Origin: Datnioides undecimradiatus
Lineage: Eukaryota; Chordata; Actinopteri; Lobotiformes; Datnioididae
Length of the DNA stretch: 64,000 nt
Direction of reading: 5' to 3'
Assembly (NCBI GenBank): GCA_008933995.1
Contig: WARS01000026.1
Coordinates: forward strand, 1,874,501-1,938,500
Positions 12,182 to 24,104 of the stretch are shown here, piece by piece (within the stretch, counting starts at the first letter, position 1; each line of letters begins with the position of its first letter). The notes beneath the pieces were generated by a model that worked only from the letters and a program-made list of their open reading frames with translations, had not been told where the DNA came from and searched no databases. Position numbers and translations under genes: made by a program.

Positions 12182-13328
12182 AGTGCATTAACAGACGTGT
12201 TTAAAGACCTCAAATGTGTCACAGAGCAGCCAGGAAAAGATGGTGGGAAAAATAAATTAACCTTGAAGATAAGTAACCACAGATATCCCCAAATACACTT
12301 TATCTCCCCGACCCAACCTGCATGTGAACCTCACAGGTGTCCCAGAGTTACCTGAATTGGTCTTTAACTTAACATCGGACATGAAGTTTGCACTTATGTA
12401 ACCACAGATTGATTTCAAAATGTAAATCTATCTGTATTATTCTGTCAAAGAATATAAAATTTATTTAAAAGTGTTCACTTCAAACTTAAAGTTGTTGGGC
12501 AGATGCCACTTTCTGCGCTGGGGGAACAGAAAATAAATATGATTAGAAAAATGTAGTGAAGTGTGCCCTTTTGTATATTCTGTTAATATTTGTGAACAAA
12601 TTAGATTATATAGATCAAACTATTAAATCATACCATGTGTGGTTTAGACACATAAAACTCCTAAGCATGATTAATTTGTAGATGCAATTATTAGAGTTAA
12701 ATATAATTTTATTTTTGAGTCAAAAAGTGGTTAAATGTCAATGATTACATTTGTATTTCTCCATTATGTCATAATATTCATATTCATAGTAATATATTTC
12801 AGAGCATAAATGTAGTTTGATTTCTGAGCTGATGCAACACTTACTATAGTTGTAATGCAGCTTTCACTTTCTGCACCTCTCTAACCTCCTTTCCGAAATA
12901 ATGTCTAAAATCAAATAATTAGTCAAACACTAGTAAACATAGTGAGTATTACTCATATTTTTTGCTGGTAAACTGCTTTTAGATATTTGAATTTAGTTTT
13001 AAGGCAGAGTCAGAGAAAACATTTAGAGCTTTCATGAGTGGTGGAAAAAAAGGAAATCAGAAGGGATAGCTACATTTCACTGAGAATGAGGCTTTCTGTG
13101 CTCTTGATGGTAAAAACGAAAAAATACCTTCCTTCCACTGACTTGATTAACAAACAAGTTCAAAATAATACATCACGTAACTACAGGGCACTTTGGCCTT
13201 GACCGAGTATCGCTGGTCATTTCTGGCTATTTTCTTCTCCACTTAGCTCCACCCCATTGTTAAATCCATCAAAGGCAAATTTCCAAGAATTTGATCCAGT
13301 TTTTTAGGTTGCATAACGTCCTGTAAGG
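12182..13328. promoter_or_regulatory. Shared divergent intergenic region between elastases A and B
   Basis: About 1.15 kb separates two TATA boxes pointing outward, and it holds no coding sequence. Any enhancer for acinar expression of A and B probably lies here. A TTTTTCCCACC stretch on the minus strand at about 12239-12250 resembles the TC-box half of a PTF1 site, but I see no properly spaced E-box, so no PTF1 site is called. Confidence 0.5.
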
Positions 13329-13335
13329 TATAAAG
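13329..13335 (+). promoter_or_regulatory. TATA box of elastase paralogue B
   Basis: TATAAAG lies about 43 bases before the ATG at 13372, matching the spacing in paralogue A. Confidence 0.8.
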
Positions 13336-13371
13336 ATATGAGATGTTGCTCTTCAAACTGGAGATACAGAC

Positions 13372-16300
13372 ATGATGAAGTTTGTGGTTCTCGCTCTCTT
13401 TGTTGCTGGTGGTAAGGATCACTCCCTAATGACACCATTACAGTTCCCATGCAGTATTTCAGGTTTCTCTACAAACTGAATGCAGATCGACAGCTGTGTG
13501 TACCTCTTAACACTTTTAAAAGGACTCTGTCTCTGTCTGCACCACCAGCCTACGGGTGCGGCCAGCCCACCTTCGTCCCTGTGGTGTCCAGGGTGGTTGG
13601 AGGAGAGGATGTCAGGCCCCACAGCTGGCCCTGGCAGGTAAAAAATGGAAAAAAAACTTGGAACACTTGAAAAACAAGACACTAACCGTCGGAAAAATGG
13701 TTTATCAGACAGTAGACTTCAAAAGAATAAAGAAATAATAAGCTTATAGCTTAAATATACAGCAGAATAAGTACCTATTTGACACTAAAACATAAATGAT
13801 TTTGACAGAGAAAGTCATAGTATAGCACCTTTCAAACAGAGGATCAGTACAAAGTGCTTAAATGCAGCTGAACATATAACAAACAATAAAAAGGAAACTA
13901 AATCAATCAAAACAGAAATATAGTTAAGAGCGTGCTTACAACACAGTAAGCACATTCTTTACTGCATCAAATTCAGTAAAAGCCTGATAAAAACATTTCA
14001 ATCAAACATACAGGATGACAGGACTTTTTATTAATGTGTGAAAGTGACTGAAGTCAGTGGGCATTCAGGACATGCACACACCATAAAAACACAATAAATA
14101 AAATGTGAGCACCACTACAGACAGTGCTGTGGCACACATTAAGTCTCTTAAGCGAGCAGACAGAAAGTTGATTGTGTTCATTTGAATGTTTCAGATTTCC
14201 CTGCAGTACAACAGAGAGGGTGAGTGGAGACACACCTGTGGAGGTACTCTGATCTCTAACCAGTGGGTCCTCACTGCTGCTCACTGCATCAGGTATGAAA
14301 CAGTGGAGCAGCACTAAGGAAAATATCTATATGGATATGGATCATGCAGTAGTAAATTATCAATGAGTATAAAATGACCCTTGTGTGATAATGTCATCTG
14401 TTTCCTATACACTGTTGCAAATTCATAAAGACAGGACAGCAGTTAATTATGCAGGAAATAAATTTAGGACATTATAAAGTGATGGGTGAATTAGCTCAAC
14501 CCACAAGTTCCTTCCTCTGACTTTTTTACATTTAGGGCTTAAGAATCTAGAGAATCTGTGAAACATGGCCAATGAGTGTTATTAAACTCACTAAAAAGCA
14601 GATAGAAATATTATATTTGAAAAGGATCTCTGAGCTAATCTATAACTGTCTGCATTCTTCACTGTGTAAACCTGCAGCAGTGGCAGGGAGTACAGAGTGG
14701 CCATGGGAAAGCACAACCTCATTCAGACTGAGGAGGGTTCTGTGTTCATGGGCACCGCTAACATCATCGTGCACGAGAAGTGGAACCCCTTGTTCATCCG
14801 GTAAAAAAGTCAACTCTCACAAAAGAACTGACTGAAAGCCAGAAAGATGATTTGTGTCATTATATCGACACGGATGTGTTTCCCCTGCAGCAACGACATC
14901 GCCCTGATCAAGTTGGAGTCCCCTGTCACCTTCTCTGACACCATCATGGCTGCTTGTGTCCCACCTGCCAGCTCCACCCTCGTCCACAATGAGCCCTGCT
15001 ATGTCACTGGATGGGGTCGCCTCTATAGTAAGTTCCATATCTCCTCACATCAGTTTACTATGTATTATTATGATTATGAGTGCCTACATGTGATTGTGGT
15101 AAAAGACAGAAACAGTTTTCAGAACACTTTCTTAGTATTTATGTGTTGTATACAGTATTATTTCAGTGTTTGACCTTTTGATATAAATTCTACAGGTATT
15201 AAGGTATGTATTGTTAAAGAAATGTAAAGAAGAAAGAAAGAAATATAGTCAGCTGCCATCGCAAGTTTATGTCATTCTATGTCCTATAACTAAACTTATT
15301 TCACCATGATGACCAGCTCTCTGTACATATTAAAGCGTAAATAGCATATTCAGAGTTACTACTTGGCTACTTACCAAAAACAATACGAACAGTATCTGAC
15401 AAAAATACTGAAGATGAATGATTTAATTACAATCAAAGCTATTTAAAGTATGTTTTGATGTTTGTTGTTGTCACAGGTTGAGTTGATTAGATTCTGACTC
15501 GATTACTCTGAAATAAATGGTTTACCTGGATAACGAGGGATCATTTTTTGCCTAATGCTCTATAAGGAGACTACAGTCTGATGAAACATCCTCATGGTTT
15601 GTGTTTCTCACCGATCTTGATCTTGTATTTATCTCTCTTCTACACAGCCGGAGGTCCCATTGCTGACATCCTGCAGCAGGCTCTCCTGCCTGTGGTGGAC
15701 TACACTACCTGCACTAAGCCTGACTGGTGGGGCGCTCAGGTGAAGGAAACCATGGTCTGTGCAGGAGGAGATGGAGTTGTGTCTGGTTGCAACGTGAGTC
15801 TGAAATGAATAATGACACATCCTGACACATCACCTGACACCAGTGTTTTCTGACATCTGTGAACTACACACAGGTAACCACTAATGTTTCCTAAGCTTGT
15901 TGTAGTCTGATCAAATATGACTAATATGTTTTTACTCACATCTATGTACATTTCCAACAGCACATTTGAAACAAAATATCAAATTAATCAATAAATCTAT
16001 CATCAAAAAAATAGAGTAAATAATTTTCATAATTGATGAATTGTTTGAGTTTTTAAACCAAACTTTTATCTTACAAAACTGGCTCCAGCCTCTGAAATAA
16101 GAACATTGGCTGTTTTTTTTGACATATTATGGAACAAATACTTAGTCAATTAATAGAGAAATACACAAAAATACACTGTTTGTCTGTGCTTTTTATCCTT
16201 TACATTTAAGTTCTTTAAATGAAGTTGTTCGTATGACAATGTATGCTATTCCAAAAATCTGGAAACTTCCTCTCCCAAAACATTTGAATACCATCATAAA

Positions 16301-16783
16301 GAATTTTAGATCCACACACCAAAGCAACTCACTGGCTGTCTTCAGGGGAAAAGAAGTTATTGTTACATGTGGAATTTGCACACTGGTCACATGTTTCCTG
16401 TCACATGTATCAGGGTGACTCTGGCGGCCCCCTGAACTGCGTGAACACTGACGGTGCCTGGGAGGTTCACGGCATCGTCAGCTTCGGCTCTGGGCTCAGC
16501 TGTAACTTCCCCAAGAAGCCCACTGTCTTCACCAAAGTCAGCTCCTACATTGACTGGATCAACAGTGTAAGCTCCTGACCCTGTCACTACAATTCCTTTC
16601 AGAGGCGGAAGTCATGAAAACTATGACTGTGAAACTTTATTTTATTTCATTTAGATTTCAAGAATATTAACAGTGGAGAATCCAAAACATTTAAATACAC
16701 AAGCCTAACTACCAAAAACATATTATTGCACTAAATCTAGCATATGTCTATCATCTCTTCCACAGAAAATGGTGACCTATTGA
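13372..16783 (+). CDS. cela2a: Elastase 2-like pancreatic serine protease, paralogue B (8 coding exons)
   Basis: This is a secreted elastase zymogen of 267 residues. Exons: 13372-13411, 13549-13637, 14195-14292, 14678-14800, 14891-15027, 15648-15793, 16414-16566 and 16766-16783. All are bounded by GT-AG, with the same phases and, apart from exon 1, the same lengths as paralogue A. A signal peptide covers about residues 1-16. The propeptide starts CGQP and ends VSR, with activation before VVGGED at residue 29. The triad is His73, Asp119 and Ser214. Ser-Gly precede the CNGDSGGP block at the positions aligned with 189 and 190. The last exon codes only KMVTY before TGA. Exon 4 begins at a CAGCAG tandem acceptor, so one Ser may be optional. 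It lies head to head with A and in tandem with C. Reading past the exon 7 donor would add VSS and a stop, giving almost the same C terminus. Confidence 0.95.
13810..13880. repeat. Degenerate interspersed repeat fragment in intron 2 of paralogue B
   Basis: The stretch containing TAGCACCTTTCAAA and then AAAGTGCTTAAA resembles a dispersed fish repeat whose members read roughly 'tagcgcctttcaa ... aaagcgcttta'. The match is from memory and partial. Confidence 0.35.
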
Positions 16784-16830
16784 GAGGACAGGCTTTCAGG
16801 ATCAAAGCCACTGTCTGCACGTGTACATTA

Positions 16831-16851
16831 AATAAAATTTGGAATAATAAA
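16831..16851 (+). terminator. Poly(A) signals of elastase paralogue B
   Basis: Two AATAAA hexamers (16831-16836 and 16846-16851) lie 48 and 63 bases after the TGA. They give a short 3' UTR like that of paralogue A. Confidence 0.85.
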
Positions 16852-17180
16852 TTGAACAAAATGCAAGATTTTGTGTGTGTTTTGTGCCTGTTTTTGTCTT
16901 TTTGCATCAGTAACCAAAAAAAATGAAAAGTGACAAAGCAAAACTGATTTTTTAGTCAGAGTAGTCTGCCTGAATACACATATTCTTTTATTATGCCAAA
17001 TATAATTTATTAGCAATGATACTCAAATTGCAGAAAATGATCCAATGTTCCCCATTAGGAGTAGTGATGGGAAAATCCTATCACTGACCACATGCTGTGT
17101 CCTCAGTCTGTTTGTCTTTCTGCATGTGTCAGCCAGGTTTCCCGTGTTAGCTTATATACTTGGAAGGTGCTAACATACAG

Positions 17181-17188
17181 TATAAATA
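17181..17188 (+). promoter_or_regulatory. TATA box of elastase paralogue C
   Basis: TATAAATA lies about 59 bases before the ATG at 17240. About 40 bases further upstream a CATGTG E-box (17123-17128) and a TTTCCC box (17138-17143) occur in the order of a PTF1 element. Their spacing (15 bases start to start) is not the canonical one helical turn. Confidence 0.75.
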
Positions 17189-17239
17189 CAAGTCTGGATT
17201 ACTAGCTGGATTTAAGCTCACACTTCAGCCTCTACAGTC

Positions 17240-17372
17240 ATGAGGAGCCTGGTGGTTCTCACCTTTCTGTTAGCTAGCGGTAAGACAGTTTCAATCTTTT
17301 CACATAGGAAGGTCACTTATTAGACTTGTGAGAGTGCTCATTCTCCCACGTGTGTGTGTGTGTGTGTGTGTG

Positions 17373-17416
<44 letters not shown>

Positions 17417-20400
17417 AGAATGAACACTCTCACAAGTCTAATAAGTCTAATAAAATACATATAGATATAGACATACATATATAAAATATGTATATAATAA
17501 ATTTATTATTTATAGTCTGGTGTAAAAATTCTTTTATACATTACTACCCTTGTCCCAGCCTATGGATGTGGCCTTCCCACCTTTCCTCCTGTGCTGAGCA
17601 GGGTGGTGGCAGGTGAGGACGTGAGGCCTCACAGCTGGCCCTGGCAGGTATGGTCTGCTCTAAATGCGTGAAAAAGATGCTCACTCTGAAAAGCAAACAA
17701 CTGTATTGGTGGTGTTCATATCCTTTACTTATGCACAAGCAGCGACACCACAATGTGAAAATACTACACTGCAAGTAAAAGTCCAGCAAAATATCAAAAG
17801 TAAAAGGACTCATTGTGCAGTAAAATGGCTGTTGAAACCTGAAAATATGACCTAGGCCATTATTTTAAGAGGGTGACGATATTCAGTTAAACCATCACGT
17901 TTGTAGTGCTGCTGTCCTGTGAGGACCACAGATCTCTGAGCTCAACTTTGAGATGATGCATTTTCCAACTAGTCCAAGATGCTTTTCACATATAGTTTAT
18001 TTATCTAAGATGTAGGAGAACTGTACCAATCCATTAAGGATAACTTAATCGTTTAGTTTATCACAAACATCACCAAATTGGGAGATATATGGTTTTCACT
18101 TGAGGAAGTGTGTTAAAAACAGTATTGGAGTAAATGTACTTGATTACATTCCTCCACTGCAGAAGATCGCAAATGCTTTATCTTCAATTTAAACACCAGA
18201 GAGAAAGCTGCCCCTAGTTTTACACATTTATTCTCTGACTCTTTAGTTAACTTCTGATTTATGCTCCAGAGAAGCTGAAAGAGAAACAGAGAGAGACAAA
18301 GAGAAGGCGATAGAGAGAGGGATGAACATGAAGTGGATTTGTAGAGGAGTAACACTTTAATGTGCAGTAATGCATGTTGTCCCCTGCTCTGCTCAGATCT
18401 CACTCCAATCAGACAGCAGTGGGCGCTGGAGGCACGTCTGTGGAGGCACCCTCATCTCCTCAGACTGGGTCCTGACTGCTGCACACTGCATCAAGTATGT
18501 TTACCTAAACCCTTAATGAAGCTTGTAAATATGATCAAAACCACAGTGCAGGATGTTCCTGGTCTAGGGCTAACAAACATTCTGGGAAAGTTCTGGAAAG
18601 TTTTGGAACAGTTTTTATGTAATTACATTAGCTACTGTTCATTATTTATTTACAGTAAGTGGTGATTAAGGTTCATGAAAAAAATAATTTAAGGATAGAC
18701 TTCAAATCAGAAATATCTATACTTTTAGAATGTTTTTTCTGTGACAATAAGGAACATGCTAGTTTTTCTACAGTCACTGAAAGAAGATTGTGGTGTATAG
18801 AGAAGTTAGTTTTAAAAGATTTTGTTGCTTACAGAAAATAGAAAATCTCAAACAACCAGGTAAAAATTGTTTGGTCACCAAGTATTACCTCTAAAGGATT
18901 ACCAAGCAGTGGCAATCCACCATCAATTTAATCACAGCACTGTGCACACAAGCAGAAAAGTCAATACTACTGTCTAAAACCCGTTACGGATACACTGTGT
19001 GACTGCCATCCCACAGTTACCGCTACAACTACAGAGTGGAGCTGGGTAAACACAGCCTGAAGACAAGTGAAGAGGGCGCGATTGCTCGGAGGGCAGCTAC
19101 AATCATCACTCACAAGGACTACAACACCCTGCTTAGCCGGTAAGAGCAGCTGCCGCCTATGCAGCTCAATATCACCTCATAAGTCCAAGTGACGAGCACA
19201 AGGTCACTGTGTGTAAACAGAGCATCAGTCAACTGTTTTTTGAGGTTAAAGTAGCAAATCATTAATACAGCATAAGCCACATTTATTATTTTCTGAATTT
19301 GGGTGCATTGTTTATCCTTTTGCAGTAACGACATCGCCCTGATCAAGCTCTCTTCAACCGTCACCTTCTCTGACACGATCATGCCCGCCTGCCTCCCAGA
19401 CGGGGGTGTGGTCCTGCCCCACGGTGCTCCCTGCTATGTCACCGGCTGGGGTCGTCTTTCCAGTGAGTGACTATGCCTCAGCAGAATGAATCACTGGGAA
19501 TCTGATTCACTAATTTCACCTAGACACTGGACTTCGATTGAATGCCAGACAATGTTTGTGCACCTGTCAGTCCATTTAGGTCAAATATTGAGGTCAAAGT
19601 CGAGAACATTTCACAATCATTAATTGTTCCCACAAATGTGCCATAAAACCATTAGCCTGCTATATAAGCAAAGACTAGACCTAACCATACCTGTCGTAGG
19701 TACTAAGCAGGCACGTACCAATTATCTGATTGTCTTTTACCATCATTTAACAGTGATGGTGTGTTAACAGAAGAGAGAGACTTTGTAAGAGAAAATACAT
19801 AAAAAGGGCTGAGGGTAGCAAGAGTCCACAAGTGGTTATCCACATTTACCCTAAAGAATAAGGATACTATTGTTCAACCAAGATCTTATCTTAAACAACA
19901 GCTTTAGGCTGAAGGAACATGCTACACTGCTTCACACAAGTTTAACACACAACATTTACTCAGGTGGGCTTGATCTCCGCTATCAATACAGAGAAACACA
20001 AATGATGCTTCTTAGTGGGTGTAATATGACGTGTAACTTAATTGCGATCATCTATCTGCCTGTGACACAGATGTAGTCAAAACTGAAAGACACCACGCTT
20101 TACAAACCTCTCAATATACACACGTGACTGTCCTAAGAGCTTCCTGCTGTTTTACTGGTATTTGAGGGCCTGCCCTTCCTTCCACCACTGAACTGTGTTT
20201 AAGTTAGAAGTTAGAAGGCAGACTGTGTATCTGTAAAGGTGTGCTCTACATAGTTATAAATGGTAAGCTATAACTTTTCAATAAAGTCTAGTCTGAAAAA
20301 CAGTGAGTATACTTCAGTCTAAATGGCTCAAGAGGCTTCCCACAGCACTTGTTATGTCAATAGTTTTGCTATTAAATACAAGTCTCTAACTCTCTACACT

Positions 20401-21146
20401 GGACACCATATGTAGCTGCAAAATGATCACCAACCAGCCCCCTGTCTGTCCCCAGAGTGAACCTCCCTCAAAGCAAAATCTTGTTTCTTACTCACGTTAA
20501 GTGTGTTACCTCCTCACAGCCAGTGGTCCCCTGGCTGACATCCTGCAGCAGGCTCTCCTGCCAGTGGTTGGACATGACACCTGCTCACAGCCCGACTGGT
20601 GGAGCGTCCTGGCAACAGACAAGATGGTGTGTGCCGGAGGTGATGGCGTCACTGCCGGGTGTAATGTGAGTTCATACAATGAGGGGTCAACTTAAGATGC
20701 AACTGCAATTCCATCAGGTGCAGCGAAAAAGACTGAGGGGTGATTCAAGGAGAGGAGATTTACTTTGAAATGGCGTTAAAATTAAAATACTGCATGACTA
20801 AGTGATACCACACCATATCTCTGAGAGCAGCATATGTGCTTACACACAGGGAGACTCTGGTGGACCCCTGAATTGCCAGAATCCTGATGGCTCCTGGGAC
20901 GTCCACGGCGTGGTGAGCTTCGGCTCTGGTCAGGGCTGCAACGTCCTCCAGAAGCCCACCGTCTTCACACAAGTCAGCTCCTACATCAGCTGGGTGAACA
21001 TGGTGAGGAACATTTTCATTTTGTGGTACCTTGCTTGCATCAACAATGTAACCTGAGACAAACAAAAGCCTCAGCTTTCAAAAACAGGAAGTGTATTATA
21101 ACCGTGGTTTCTACTGTTTTCTCTGCAGGTAATGACCAACTACTGA
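17240..21146 (+). CDS. cela2a: Elastase 2-like pancreatic serine protease, paralogue C (8 coding exons)
   Basis: This is a secreted elastase zymogen of 267 residues. Exons: 17240-17279, 17559-17647, 18397-18494, 19017-19139, 19326-19462, 20520-20665, 20850-21002 and 21129-21146. Architecture and phases match paralogues A and B. The signal peptide starts [14 protein letters not shown] and the propeptide ends VLSR. The new N terminus would be VVAGED, with Ala where A and B have Gly; CELA3-type elastases also vary here (Asn). The triad is His73, Asp119 and Ser214 (GDSGGP). Ala-Gly lie at the 189/190-equivalent positions. It has diverged most in exon 4 (N-Y-R-Y-N-Y-R-V start, extra basic residues). 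It lies downstream of B in tandem. Intron 1 carries a hairpin-forming microsatellite. All catalytic residues are intact, so it looks functional. Confidence 0.94.
17315..17446. repeat. Inverted repeat enclosing a (TG)n(TA)n microsatellite
   Basis: The left arm (17315-17345) and right arm (17416-17446) are reverse complements at 30 of 31 positions, with a single C/T difference. They flank about 70 bases made mostly of TG and then TA dinucleotides (17350-17411). The element lies in intron 1 of elastase paralogue C, where the transcript could form a long hairpin. Confidence 0.9.
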
Positions 21147-21173
21147 AGAACCTGTTCAAGTGCTTTGGTCAGC

Positions 21174-21179
21174 AATAAG
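21174..21179 (+). terminator. Candidate variant poly(A) signal of elastase paralogue C
   Basis: AATAAG lies 28 bases after the stop codon, near where A and B have AATAAA. No canonical AATAAA occurs in the next 150 bases. The next candidate is ATTAAA at 21313-21318. Confidence 0.4.
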
Positions 21180-21319
21180 AACAACTATGATTTATTATGT
21201 TTTGGCTCAGTTTTTTTAAATGCAAAGAAAAAAAATTTGCTGTTGATCAGGTCAAACACGTGGAACACAGAGCAGGTAAAGTGCTGCCCATGTCCAGAGT
21301 ACTTACAAACATATTAAAC

Positions 21320-24104
21320 ACTGTGTTCATTAACAAATACTTCCTTTTATTTCTCATAAAATATTCATGAGATACACTTGTTTTCACTCTTCAGGAAAAA
21401 AACAAATAGAAAAAACAGAGATTTCTCTTAGAAAAGCACATTTTCACAGTACATATAAAAGAAACAGGTTTAGATAATAAAAAGGCAAAGATCAATGAAA
21501 CTGACAACAAACAGCATGTTTCAGGCACTCGCATAAGTAAAACTGAAAGCGACTGCTGAATCAAAATGCTCCATGTTTCATCGATGTAAAACATTTTGAC
21601 AACATAGTAATAAAATCAATCATGTAGTTAACTGGTCACTGGAAAATGAGGTACAATGACTTTGTCTGCAGCACTGAACATGACAAAACAAAATCAAGAA
21701 TTCAGACACTGTGTGGCAAGTTTCAACTACACAAACAAGTCAGAGAAATGTAGACATACTGCAGCAGAAGCGGCTCAGTGACCCTGATGCCTTTTTCTTG
21801 TCTGGCTACATACAATATGAATGACCGACAATAACTGAGTTGCATTTAGTACACTGTGTTGTAGTGTTCAGTGGCGTCATGGACATGGAGTCATTCATGA
21901 AAAGTGCCTTTTCGTCTCACAAAACAATTGAGGAAAAGGTCTTATTGTGCAACTCTACAAATTTTGTAACACTTAAGTGAATTAATTGATAAATCCTTCC
22001 ATTTGGCTTCAGCTGTTTATATAAAAAGGGTAAAAAGACAGGTATTGCTAAAATGATGGTGATGGAACTCATACTATATTTCTGAACAGAGCCTGGAGCT
22101 CTCTATCTTCTCTTTCTGCTCATTCTCTGCACACGCCGAAGTGAATACATGGCTGCAAGTCTGGCTGTGGTTGCAGGAATGGTGATGAGCAAGCGAGTGA
22201 GCAATAGTTGCTGTTATTACGTTGCAGCTGCACGGTCAAAGACTCTTTCTGTTAGCCATCTCGAGCAGGAACAAAAACAAGCCCAGAGAAAAGCAGAGAC
22301 TACACTACAGCCTTCACAGCTCAACAGTGTTCACCATGGCTACAGGGCGAAGGCTTTCAACTATTCACAAACTCCCTCCATCAAGCTCTCACATAAGACT
22401 CACTGCACAGCAGAGCAACATTAGAGCTCAGGTTCAGTCATATAATGTCTTCTGAAATGTTTTAGGAAGAGCAGCAATGTGTTGCTGAACACAAAGGCAC
22501 TTCAGTGTACTTAAGTATGTACAGCTGGAGGGCAAACTAAGAGCTGCAGTCATTTAACATTACCACTCCATAAAGTCCACCAAATGAGACCTTCCTGGAA
22601 AACAACCTCTTCCTAGAAAGCAGTTTCTCTTAAAAAGTAACCAAATGGTGGCCTTACTGGTGTCCATTGGTGTAACTAAAAATTTCAGCCATTAAATCCA
22701 TCACTCTGTTTTTAACAGAAGTCCCTTCATGCTCTCTCCATGTATGGATGAGTCTCATGAGACATGTCAACTGTATGCAGCCGCCAACCTACACAAAGGA
22801 TCACAGAGCCAGAGCCAGAGTAAACAAGTTCATTGTGAGGAGCATTTAGCATGTATCAAGCTAAGGGTGGGCCCTCAGCTTTTTTTCAGGAGTTGGTGGA
22901 ATCCAAACCAGAGCTAAAAATACAAGTGACCAGGCTATGTACTGCACGAGTTTCTTTTATTTGCCTTTCTAAAGAGAAACACAAAACTAGTGTTTTCTCA
23001 TTCTGTTTAATAAATATGCTGCGGTACTGGACCGTAATGTTCAAGCGCCTTGATAGCTAGCAGCTAAGATAAAAAAAGTCATATCTTGTTAGCATTCATG
23101 AACTGCATTTCTAATTAGGTTAGCTCATAAGGGCCAACAAAGCTTTGTTTTATCTTGGTTAAATGATACTGTCCAGTAGATAGCCTATGTTTAATACTTA
23201 AAAAAACAGAATCATGTTTCTGTTTTTCAAAGAGACAAATGAAGCAAACCATCTGAACCAAAAGCTATTGAGACAAATGCAAACATAGAAGTGGGGAGAG
23301 ACTGAAGGTTTATCAAAGCTGTCTGCAGTTTTCTGCAAAGCTCTGGAGGACCAGAACAGACAATAACATTGACGTTGAGTAAATGTTTCCATATACCGTA
23401 GCACACCACATCAGGTCAGTCCAGCTGAGTACATACAATACTCACTCACTCACAAGTCACTCAGTGTGGAGCCTACATTTGGTAAACCACTGGCAGTAGT
23501 AATCCAAAGCCTCCCAGGGTGAAACACCACCTTAATGGCAGCTACTTCACAAAATGAGGGCCCTGCACATATCTATTTAAGTGTGAATCAGATCAGAAAT
23601 CATGATCAGAAATCCTCACTATAATCACTCATTGACGTCCTATGATCTCGTCCACCATCAACTGACATGTAGAGTGAGAGCACATGGCAGGTCAGTTACA
23701 TAAAGATCATAAAGAGAAAATTACTTTGACACAAGGAAAAACATTTGGTGTGTTCTTTTCATCTGCAGTGCCACAGTCCGTCACAGTAAGAGAGGATCCA
23801 GCAACTACGTCAATCACTATACCCCTATGACTGTTTCAGAGATCCAGTGAGATCCAATATTTAAAAAAACCCCAAAAAAAAACCCACCAAATACAGGTTT
23901 CTCTGTTCGGTGCTTTGGAGTGATGTGGCACTGGTGATAAATTTAACTTTTTAACAAAGTGCCACTGAGAAAGTTCTGCAAAAAGAGCCACCTTCAAGTA
24001 TTGGCTTAACAAGGCAGGTCCGGATCCACAAAAGGTGATCAGAGACACCTTAGAGGCAACTCCAGGACTTTCAGTAGATTGTTTCAAACATGATCAGGTT
24101 GATC
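21320..24104 (-). other. Region between convergent elastase C and tmem51; probable tmem51 3' UTR in part
   Basis: No coding frame with family similarity occurs on either strand. It follows the tmem51 stop on the minus strand, so its upper part must be 3' UTR. Minus-strand AATAAA hexamers occur (for example near 21341-21346 and near 22956-22961), but I cannot choose the one in use. Confidence 0.5.
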
